The notes below the pieces were generated by a model that was not told the DNA's origin, did not search any database, and saw nothing but the letters and a program-made list of their open reading frames with translations. From Saprospiraceae bacterium (GTDB lineage Bacteria; Bacteroidota; Bacteroidia; Chitinophagales; Saprospiraceae), in contig SLKL01000287.1 in NCBI GenBank assembly GCA_007134625.1, forward strand, positions 1-5,301: a stretch of DNA of 5,301 bases. The letters are read 5' to 3'. Shown piece after piece: positions 1-4,719 of this stretch (its first letter is position 1; each line of letters starts with the position of its first letter). The position numbers and the translations under genes are program-made.

Positions 1-200
1 GCCAGCAGGGTAACTACAAAAATACCGGGTATGGCAGCGAGGTAAATTAGCCCGCTGTAAAGGTATTTCCAGGGAGCTGAAGCGGCAGATTTTCCACTTA
101 GGTAATTGGCAAGTAAGGCAGTTAGCGGTACGCAAATGATGAAGGTGAATACAACTAGCGTGTTGTTATTCAATAGGTCAAAAAATTCCTGTAAAGTCAT
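1..200 (-). CDS. Small multi-pass membrane protein, conserved hypothetical (partial, C-terminus outside window)
   Basis: The frame reads leftwards from an ATG at 198-200 and stays open for 66 complete codons to the window edge, so only the N-terminal part is present. An in-frame TAA lies 15 nt upstream of the ATG with no other start codon between, which fixes the start. The protein begins MTLQEFFDLLNN. It has a hydrophobic segment at about residues 14-30 (VVFTFIICVPLTALLANYL) and a second at about 46-66 (LYSGLIYLAAIPGIFVVTLL), joined by a short polar loop containing SAPWKYLYS. I recall similar uncharacterised membrane proteins from Bacteroidota but no function. It lies 43 bp after the odhB stop on the same strand with no terminator between, so co-transcription is likely. 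That spacing alone does not imply a metabolic role. Confidence 0.75.
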   Translation of the reverse strand, partial: MTLQEFFDLLNNNTLVVFTFIICVPLTALLANYLSGKSAASAPWKYLYSGLIYLAAIPGIFVVTLL

Positions 201-243
201 CGTATTGCCGCCGTTTTAGTTACAACTACATCTCCGGCACCGA

Positions 244-1506
244 TTAAAGGTCCAGAATCATACTGACCGGATCCTCGAGTATTTCTTTCACTTTGACAAG
301 GAAGGTCACGGATGAGCTTCCATCAATAACACGGTGATCGTAAGAAAGTGCCAGATACATCATCGGCCTGATTTCCACATTCCCATTCACTGCAACCGGT
401 CGCTGCTGAATGGTGTGCATTCCCAAAATAGCAGACTGAGGTTCATTGATGATGGGCGTACTGACCAATGAGCCGAATACTCCTCCATTGGTAATGGTAA
501 AGGTACCGCCGCTCATCTCGTCCAGGCTTAAACTTCCCTCTCTTGCTTTGTCCGCCAGTCTTTTGATATCCTTTTCTATATCGGCAAAAGAAAGTGATTC
601 CACATTCTTCACAGGTGGTACCACTAAACCATTTGGTGTAGAAATGGCTATTGAAATATCGACATAATCGTGGTAAATCAACTCATTTTCTTCCAGTCTC
701 GCATTTACCTGAGGCATATCCATCAGGACTTTAGCACAGGCTTTGGAAAATATCGACATAAAGCCCAGCTTGATACCGTGCTTTTCTACAAACTTATCCT
801 GATATTTTTTACGTAAATTCATAACTGCTGTGAGATCTACTTCATTGAAAGTAGTCAGCATTGCGGTGTTGTTTTTGGCAGAAACGAGTCGCGATGCAAT
901 GGTTCGACGCATTCTACTCATTTTTTCCCTGCGCTCTTCCCTGCTGAATGCAGCACGATGAGCCGTAGCTTGAGGAGCGCTCTCCTCCTTGGTTTCACCG
1001 GATTTAGGTTTTTCGGCAGCTTTCGCGTTTTGGGCATCTTCTGTAGTGATTCTACCGTCTTTACCAGTGCCTTTTACATCCGTGGGGTCAATGCCTTTCT
1101 CTCTTAGTATTTTAGCAGCAGCCGGAGAAGGGTGTCCACTTGCATAGGACTCTTTTTGCTCATCAGCTGGCTTGTCTGCTTCCGCTTTCTCCGGTTGTGC
1201 TTTCTGATCAGCTTCTGCCTTAGGTTCCTCTTTTTCTTCCTTTTTCTCGCTTTTTGCAGGTGCAGATGCTGAAGTATCTATTTTTGCTACAAGTGCTCCG
1301 ATTTCAAGATCATCTCCCTCAGCGGCAACATGCTGAATAATACCTGCTTTTTCCGCAGGTAATTCAAGTGTTGCTTTATCGGACTCAAATTCACAAATGG
1401 GTTCATCCACCTCCACATAATCACCATCCTCTTTTAACCACTGAGATAGTGTTACTTCTGTGATCGATTCACCAACTTCCGGTACTTTAATATCTATTAC
1501 ACTCAT
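244..1506 (-). CDS. odhB: Dihydrolipoyllysine-residue succinyltransferase, E2 of the 2-oxoglutarate dehydrogenase complex
   Basis: This is the E2 core of the 2-oxoglutarate dehydrogenase complex (TCA cycle, cytoplasm), which moves the succinyl group from E1 through lipoamide to CoA. The 420-residue protein has the full E2 layout. Residues 1-78 are a lipoyl domain with the lipoylated Lys44 in [12 protein letters not shown] linker rich in Ala, Lys, Glu and Pro covers about 79-120. The E1/E3-binding peripheral domain is at about 123-160 ([16 protein letters not shown], then [13 protein letters not shown]). A second linker follows, then the catalytic domain from about 190, including [11 protein letters not shown] and the active-site motif DHRVIDG with His391 and Asp395. 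One lipoyl domain and this length fit SucB/OdhB better than the longer pyruvate dehydrogenase E2. No Shine-Dalgarno sequence precedes the ATG at 1504-1506, only A/T-rich DNA, as is usual in Bacteroidota. The E1 gene is not the upstream neighbour. After DHRVIDG it has SSS where I recall RE(A/S) in SucB, a minor oddity. Confidence 0.96.
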   Translation of the reverse strand: MSVIDIKVPEVGESITEVTLSQWLKEDGDYVEVDEPICEFESDKATLELPAEKAGIIQHVAAEGDDLEIGALVAKIDTSASAPAKSEKKEEKEEPKAEADQKAQPEKAEADKPADEQKESYASGHPSPAAAKILREKGIDPTDVKGTGKDGRITTEDAQNAKAAEKPKSGETKEESAPQATAHRAAFSREERREKMSRMRRTIASRLVSAKNNTAMLTTFNEVDLTAVMNLRKKYQDKFVEKHGIKLGFMSIFSKACAKVLMDMPQVNARLEENELIYHDYVDISIAISTPNGLVVPPVKNVESLSFADIEKDIKRLADKAREGSLSLDEMSGGTFTITNGGVFGSLVSTPIINEPQSAILGMHTIQQRPVAVNGNVEIRPMMYLALSYDHRVIDGSSSVTFLVKVKEILEDPVSMILDL

Positions 1507-1590
1507 TATCTGTTTTTTATTAAAAAAAGAAAAACCATCGACTTAACATGATAACTATTTATGACCTTGGGATTCCTCTTAATTCCTGCC

Positions 1591-1604
1591 TTGAGCTTGA
1601 TCAA
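1591..1604. promoter_or_regulatory. FNR/CRP-family-like operator candidate upstream of odhB
   Basis: The sequence TTGAGCTTGATCAA matches 9 of 10 defined positions of the FNR box TTGAT-N4-ATCAA. It also contains the perfect 10-bp palindrome CTTGATCAAG at 1596-1605, whose centre is offset by 3 bp, so which symmetry matters is unclear. The centre lies about 91 nt upstream of the odhB start. FNR-family control of TCA-cycle genes is known in other bacteria; its use here is inference from one site. Confidence 0.3.
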
Positions 1605-1614
1605 GATTTGTCAT

Positions 1615-1641
1615 GATTTTTGCAGAAAAAATGCAAAAATC
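1615..1641. repeat. 10-bp perfect inverted repeat with 7-bp spacer
   Basis: GATTTTTGCA at 1615-1624 is exactly the reverse complement of TGCAAAAATC at 1632-1641, separated by an A-rich 7-bp spacer. It lies about 110-135 nt upstream of odhB. It could be a dimer-binding operator or a hairpin. A terminator role is unlikely, because both flanking genes read away from it. The symmetry is certain; the function is not known. Confidence 0.55.
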
Positions 1642-1665
1642 CCGCCAAAATTTGTTAGATTAAAT

Positions 1666-1721
1666 TATTAATAACCACGGGTTTCGCCCGTGGTTATTAA
1701 TATATGACCCTTTCAGGGTCA
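1666..1721. repeat. Double hairpin, REP-like extragenic element candidate
   Basis: A perfect 16-bp inverted repeat (arms 1666-1681 and 1687-1702, core ACCACGGG/CCCGTGGT, 5-nt loop TTTCG) is followed 2 bp later by a second hairpin with 7-bp arms (1705-1711 and 1715-1721, core GACCCT/AGGGTC, 3-nt loop). No T-tract follows on the plus strand, and the element sits between divergent promoters, where a terminator is not needed. A large plus a small GC-rich hairpin in AT-rich DNA resembles the REP-type units spread by IS200/IS605-like RAYT transposases. That assignment is inference; only one copy is in this window. Confidence 0.6.
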
Positions 1722-1826
1722 ATTCTAAAATATATAAATCCCATTTAGGCCTTAATTTCAAAATGCAAAAATAAGGAAAACGAGTAATAATCCACTTTTA
1801 TTCAGTACTTTCTTGAAAAATAAAGC

Positions 1827-1838
1827 CCTAAATTTAGG
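1827..1838. repeat. 12-bp perfect palindrome
   Basis: CCTAAATTTAGG is a perfect palindrome about 110 nt upstream of the first possible transporter start. Its right half overlaps the first copy of an imperfect direct repeat. It may be an operator half of the transporter promoter, but AT-rich palindromes of this length can also arise by chance. Confidence 0.3.
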
Positions 1839-1870
1839 TGTATTAAAAAAATATTTAGAGTGTACTAAAA
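1833..1870. repeat. Imperfect direct repeat upstream of the transporter
   Basis: TTTAGGTGTATTAAAA at 1833-1848 is echoed by TTTAGAGTGTACTAAAA at 1854-1870, with one inserted base and one substitution. The 21-bp offset is two helical turns, so both copies face the same side of the DNA, as tandem protein-binding sites often do. The low-complexity sequence lowers confidence. Confidence 0.3.
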
Positions 1871-1994
1871 ATAAGATTAATGTCACAAAATACATGAAGC
1901 AGGATTTATTTCTCCCAATTTGCCATTAGCGTATTTTCTTTTATCCTTATGTTTGTAACCGACAAACATCAACAACTAATGGCTGAAGGGGTTC

Positions 1995-1999
1995 AGGAA
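1995..1999 (+). promoter_or_regulatory. Shine-Dalgarno sequence that supports the 2006 start of the symporter
   Basis: AGGAA ends 6 nt before the ATG at 2006, a normal spacing, while the ATGs at 1949 and 1979 have no purine-rich site. In addition, TATGTTTG at 1948-1955 matches the Bacteroidota -7 consensus TAnnTTTG. If it is used, transcription would begin after the first ATG. No TTTG is found at the usual -33 distance (the nearest, 1919-1922, is 25 bp away), so the promoter part is weak. Confidence 0.4.
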
Positions 2000-2005
2000 A
2001 TTGTA

Positions 2006-3472
2006 ATGGACAGGGTGGCATTATGGGCTTTTCTTGCCTATTTGCTGGGAATCATTGCCATTGGTTTTTTCTCCTCGCGTTTTTCGTCTAAAGGAATCAG
2101 TGAGTATTTTGTCGGTGGCAGAAAAATCAATCGCTTTGTAGTGGGATTATCTGCAGTAGTATCAGGGAGAAGTGCATGGCTATTAATAGGATTTACCGGA
2201 ATGGCCTATACTTTAGGTGCCGCTGCTATCTGGGCTGTAGTGGGATATATAGTAGTGGAGGTGTTTTTATTTTTCCATTATGCGAGGAGGTTGAGAAGAT
2301 ATGCGGAGGTAAAAAACTGTATTACGGTACCTGATTTTTTCGCTTCTAGATTTCCCAGAGAAGCGGTAATTCTCAGGTTGGTTATGGTATCAGTGATTTT
2401 GATTTTTATGGCGGGATATGTTGCTGCGCAGTTTGTTGCAGGAGGGAAAACTTTTTCCTCAGCATTTGGTATTGAGGAAACTTCAGGGGTATTATTAACC
2501 GCGGGAATTGTATTGGTTTACACGGTGGTCGGTGGATTTCTGGCAGTAAGTCTAACGGATGTTTTACAGGCTATCCTGATGATATTATCACTGATGATTT
2601 TGCCGATTATTCTCATTGTGGATTTAGGCGGGTACGGATTGATGGTAGAGGCATTAAGCGCCCTTGATCCCAATCTGGTAGACCCCTATGCATTGACCAT
2701 TGGTGCTATGATCGCAAGTCTTGGAATAGGTTTGGGTTCACCGGGAAATCCACACATCATCTCCCGCTATATCAGCATAGAAAATGAAAAGCAATTGATT
2801 ACGGCAGGTATAGTGGGAACTTTCTGGAATATTTTGATGGCAGCAGGTGCTTTTTTCATCGGATTTGCAGGAAGAGTTTTACTACCTGAAGCGGGCATGT
2901 TGCCTGCCGGTGATGCAGAAAACCTGTTCGTTTATCTGGCGTCTCAGTACCTGCCCTCCTTTCTTTTCGGGCTGGTAATCGCTTCGGTTTTTGCTGCAAT
3001 AATGTCCTCAGCTGATTCTCAGTTGCTAGTTGCAGCTTCGGGTGTTGTACGGGATTTTTTCGAAAAGGTCTATTACAGAAAACGTACTATTCAACAGGCA
3101 TTTTTGGTACGAATGAGCCGAATTACTGTATTTGTGCTCGTTCTCGGAGCACTTATCATGGGCATTTTGGCGGAAGATCTGGTGTTTTGGCTGGTCTTGT
3201 TTGCCTGGGCAGGTCTGGGGGCAGCCATTGGCCCGGCCTCCATACTGGCGCTTTATTGGAGGGGTACTACCGGAGCAGGTATTCTGGCAGCTATGATCAG
3301 CGGAACCATTGTAACCATTGTCTGGAGACTAACCCCCGCTCTTAGAGAAATAACCTATGAACTCATACCCGGCTTTACCGTAGCACTGATTTTGGGGATA
3401 GTGGTTAGTCTTTTTACTAAAAAGCCTGAGGAGATTGATGAAGACTTTGCGATTATGAAGGGGGATGGGTGA
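2006..3472 (+). CDS. Sodium:solute symporter, PutP/SSS family, substrate uncertain
   Basis: This is an inner-membrane secondary transporter of the solute:sodium symporter family (LeuT fold), 488 residues with about 13 predicted membrane helices, close to E. coli PutP (502). Family hallmarks numbered from this start are GGR at 37-39, the TM2 segment SGRSAWLLIG (53-62), TVPDFFASRF (107-116), YTVVGGFLAVSLTDVLQA (172-189), NPHIISRY (248-255) and the TM9-region motif MSSADSQLL (333-341). Aligned by eye to PutP, Ser57, Trp59, Tyr140, His253, Arg257 and Ser340 are kept. Na+ ligand Asp55 is Gly54, and proline-site Trp244 and Tyr248 are Ile241 and Ser245. Proline is therefore not a safe substrate call. 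I chose ATG 2006 because AGGAA lies 6 nt upstream and the N-terminus then matches PutP. In-frame ATGs at 1979 and 1949 would add 9 or 19 residues. It is divergent from odhB and apparently monocistronic. Confidence 0.93.
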   Translation: MDRVALWAFLAYLLGIIAIGFFSSRFSSKGISEYFVGGRKINRFVVGLSAVVSGRSAWLLIGFTGMAYTLGAAAIWAVVGYIVVEVFLFFHYARRLRRYAEVKNCITVPDFFASRFPREAVILRLVMVSVILIFMAGYVAAQFVAGGKTFSSAFGIEETSGVLLTAGIVLVYTVVGGFLAVSLTDVLQAILMILSLMILPIILIVDLGGYGLMVEALSALDPNLVDPYALTIGAMIASLGIGLGSPGNPHIISRYISIENEKQLITAGIVGTFWNILMAAGAFFIGFAGRVLLPEAGMLPAGDAENLFVYLASQYLPSFLFGLVIASVFAAIMSSADSQLLVAASGVVRDFFEKVYYRKRTIQQAFLVRMSRITVFVLVLGALIMGILAEDLVFWLVLFAWAGLGAAIGPASILALYWRGTTGAGILAAMISGTIVTIVWRLTPALREITYELIPGFTVALILGIVVSLFTKKPEEIDEDFAIMKGDG

Positions 3473-3491
3473 TATGAGTTTTGAAATTGAG
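3471..3491 (+). repeat. 21-bp direct repeat, copy 1 (after the symporter stop)
   Basis: These 21 bp match 4561-4581 at 20 positions; the only difference is base 8 (G here, T there). In the second copy the sequence encodes the last seven residues, DMIFEIE, of the GldM-like protein. In this copy the same phase reads DMSFEIEE followed by TAA. It overlaps the symporter stop codon by two bases. It may be the 3' remnant of a second GldM-like gene. Confidence 0.6.
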
Positions 3492-3562
3492 GAATAAAAT
3501 TATGGGGATCCTTTTTTATTAAATAGGAAAGCAGTTGGGGTCTGGCATTGATTAATGAACAA

Positions 3563-3713
3563 CGAGTAATCTTGTCTCGTCTTCTTTTATAAAAAATGAC
3601 GATACTAGACGAGGCGATTTACGATTTCAGAAGTTTCCATTATTCAACTAAGAATAAATCAAATATCATCTCGTCTTGTCTTGCCAATGTCGTTGACGAG
3701 ACAAGATTAATCG
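3563..3713. repeat. Long inverted repeat enclosing 113 bp (MITE-like or invertible-segment candidate)
   Basis: The 15-bp arm at 3567-3581 (core CTTGTCTCGTC) is exactly the reverse complement of 3695-3709 (core GACGAGACAAG). With one mismatch the arms extend to 19 bp, 3563-3581 and 3695-3713. A second, inner pair lies inside: AGACGAG at 3607-3613 and CTCGTCT at 3670-3676. The total length of 151 bp with terminal inverted repeats fits a small non-autonomous mobile element, although I see no clear target-site duplication. A site-specific invertible segment is an alternative. No good TAnnTTTG promoter lies inside on either strand. Confidence 0.6.
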
Positions 3714-3758
3714 ATCTTTGGTATTCAATTATTTAATTCTTCATTTTCACTTTTTATA

Positions 3759-3851
3759 TTAGTAATAATTCACAATACGAAATTCACCTTCCTTTTTGGC
3801 GACTTGCACTTTTACAGGGTATTTTAAAATGGAATAGACGCATTTAATGTT
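3759..3851 (-). pseudogene. Possible C-terminal remnant of a truncated minus-strand gene
   Basis: Read leftwards, 30 codons lie between an in-frame TAA (3852-3854) and a TAA stop at 3759-3761, with no ATG. The peptide, which includes CVYSILKYPVKVQVAKKEG and ends FRIVNYY, has the balanced alternation of hydrophobic and charged residues of a real protein end, unlike the low-complexity translation expected of AT-rich spacer. No reading frame further right continues it. I infer a gene whose 5' part was deleted or replaced when the GldM-like gene region arrived. The family is not recognised. Chance is possible at this length. Confidence 0.3.
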
Positions 3852-3903
3852 TTATTCCGTTTTAATATCATCTATATCTCACTTTCATTTAAAGCTGACC
3901 AAA

Positions 3904-4584
3904 ATGAATATCTACCAATCAATATTTTTTATCCTATTCCTTTTCTTGGGTTCAGCTTCGGAAATTGTAGGTCAATCCGGAAATTCTGTTAAATCTGTAA
4001 TCAATTTAGAATTTGAGCGGCTGTATGTAAAAATGGATAATCCGCTTAGAATTGTCGCTCGGCAAAGTGAACCGGTGTCAATAGATCAGCTTGAGGCTTT
4101 TCTAATAATAAACGATTCTCTTAAAGTCCCCATTGATTTATTAGGTGATAACGGATATTTTGTTATCCGACCGGACACTCTTGGTACTGTTGAGATTAGT
4201 GTAGAGGTAGGAGATATTATTGAAACAACCCGACTAAGAGTTCATCCTATCAGAGTGTTAGCTATGCTTGCCAGTTCTTATGGAGGAAAGGACCATAAAA
4301 TAAGTGTTCCTGCTTTCATATCCCAAAGAGGTATTGTTGCGGAGGTAGCATGTTGTTATATAAGTGCAAGATGTAAGATGTTGGGTTTTCAATTAATACG
4401 CATTGGCAGTAGAAATCAAATTGAAAGATCAATTAATATCGGTGGTCAATTTGAAGGAAGGACAAGAGAAATCATAGATCGTGCCACTCCGGGAGATTTA
4501 TATATTTTCAGAAATATAAGGAGCAAGTGTCCCGGTTCAGATCAACCACAAAGATTAGACGATATGATTTTTGAAATTGAGTGA
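3904..4584 (+). CDS. Secreted stand-alone GldM C-terminal-domain-like protein
   Basis: The 226-residue protein starts with a signal peptide (MNIYQS, hydrophobic core IFFILFLFLGSA, likely cleavage near residue 18 or 23), so it should act in the periplasm or outside. The rest resembles the C-terminal half of GldM, the type IX secretion and gliding motor protein. LYVKMDNPLRI (40-50) matches the LYVGVDNP-type motif, GYFVIRP and GTVEISVEV (84-102) form a beta repeat, GIVAEVACCYISARCKMLGF (143-162) matches the GLVAELENFDFDARFKVVSF-type segment, and TPGDLYIFRNIRSKCPG (195-211) matches PG-x-VYFENIKAKGPDG. Full GldM is about 510 residues with an N-terminal membrane helix, which is absent here. Cysteines 150, 151, 157 and 209 are unusual. 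I chose ATG 3904 over 3847 because only it places the signal peptide at the N-terminus. No gldKLN neighbours are present, so this is not the core gldM; its role is unknown. Confidence 0.75.
   Translation: MNIYQSIFFILFLFLGSASEIVGQSGNSVKSVINLEFERLYVKMDNPLRIVARQSEPVSIDQLEAFLIINDSLKVPIDLLGDNGYFVIRPDTLGTVEISVEVGDIIETTRLRVHPIRVLAMLASSYGGKDHKISVPAFISQRGIVAEVACCYISARCKMLGFQLIRIGSRNQIERSINIGGQFEGRTREIIDRATPGDLYIFRNIRSKCPGSDQPQRLDDMIFEIE
4561..4581 (+). repeat. 21-bp direct repeat, copy 2 (3' end of the GldM-like gene)
   Basis: This is the partner of the repeat at 3471-3491, with one mismatch in 21 bp. It forms the final seven sense codons of the GldM-like gene, directly before its TGA stop. Both copies sit at the 3' end of a gene, about 1.1 kb apart, in the same orientation and the same codon phase. 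Confidence 0.6.
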
Positions 4585-4719
4585 ATGCATGATAAAATCC
4601 AGAAAATTTAAATTATATTATAACAAGCACCAAAAGTGCGTAATAAGCTAAGTCAAAACACTCAAGCAGTTGGAATTTATTTATTACCTTTGATAGTATC
4701 ATTTGATACTATCAGTTTT
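4585..4719. promoter_or_regulatory. Intergenic region with promoter for the Fic gene
   Basis: This 135-bp AT-rich spacer separates the GldM-like gene and the Fic gene. TACCTTTG at 4685-4692 is a perfect match to the Bacteroidota -7 element TAnnTTTG, 27 bp before the ATG. No TTTG lies at the expected -33 position, so the promoter may be weak or activator-dependent. A 4-bp stem at 4627-4639 is too short to be a terminator. The Fic gene therefore probably has its own promoter. Confidence 0.45.
4691..4714. promoter_or_regulatory. Tandem 11-bp palindromes (putative operator) at the Fic gene start
   Basis: TGATAGTATCA (4691-4701) and TGATACTATCA (4704-4714) are each perfect palindromes around a central base and are separated by 2 bp. 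Together they also form one inverted repeat with 10-bp arms and a 4-nt loop. The block starts inside the -7 element TACCTTTG and ends 5 bp before the ATG, so a bound protein would cover the expected transcription start. In RNA it would form a hairpin next to the start codon. Either way it is well placed to limit expression of the Fic gene. Confidence 0.6.

Larger units (their letters stand above)
1507..1948. other. Divergent intergenic region rich in inverted repeats
   Basis: This gap separates the divergent odhB and transporter genes and is about 500 bp long if the transporter starts at 2006. I see no convincing coding frame or RNA gene. It is AT-rich and must hold promoters for both directions, but I found no clean pair of TTTG (-33) and TAnnTTTG (-7) elements for either gene. 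From left to right it contains an FNR-like site, a 10-bp inverted repeat, a double hairpin, a 12-bp palindrome and an imperfect direct repeat, each listed separately. Confidence 0.8.
3473..3903. other. Intergenic patchwork between symporter and GldM-like gene
   Basis: This 431-bp AT-rich gap has no intact gene that I can recognise. It contains most of the 21-bp repeat copy at its left end, a long inverted repeat at 3563-3713, a 46-codon plus-strand frame of doubtful meaning within it (3596-3736), and a minus-strand C-terminal fragment at 3759-3851. No strong terminator follows the symporter. The best candidate is an A/T-only stem, AATAAAA (3493-3499) with TTTTATT (3514-3520), which is weak. 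Confidence 0.7.

Noticed and set aside
201..243. A minus-strand frame through the gap that ends in a TGA overlapping the ATG of the leftmost gene (…GAGDVVVTKTAAIR)
   Set aside because: It would have to start inside odhB in another frame, has no start signal, and is too short to distinguish from chance.
270..281. Adjacent BamHI and XhoI sites (GGATCCTCGAG), which might suggest a cloning junction
   Set aside because: The bases encode the conserved LEDP near the C-terminus of OdhB on the minus strand, and the coding frame runs through unbroken. They are natural.
446..667. 73-codon plus-strand open frame
   Set aside because: It lies entirely inside odhB on the opposite strand, within the conserved catalytic domain. 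The translation has no recognisable features.
1666..1721. Rho-independent terminator
   Set aside because: The stem is strong, but there is no T-tract after it on either strand at the right distance, and both flanking genes are transcribed away from it.
3493..3520. Terminator for the symporter formed by AATAAAA and TTTTATT arms
   Set aside because: The stem is purely A/T with a 14-nt loop, although T-rich sequence is present. Too weak to annotate as a feature.
3847..3903. Longer start of the GldM-like protein at ATG 3847
   Set aside because: It would place 19 residues before a clear signal peptide that begins at ATG 3904, and it overlaps the minus-strand gene remnant.
4627..4639. GCAC/GTGC hairpin after the GldM-like gene
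   Set aside because: The stem is only 4 bp and no T-tract follows.
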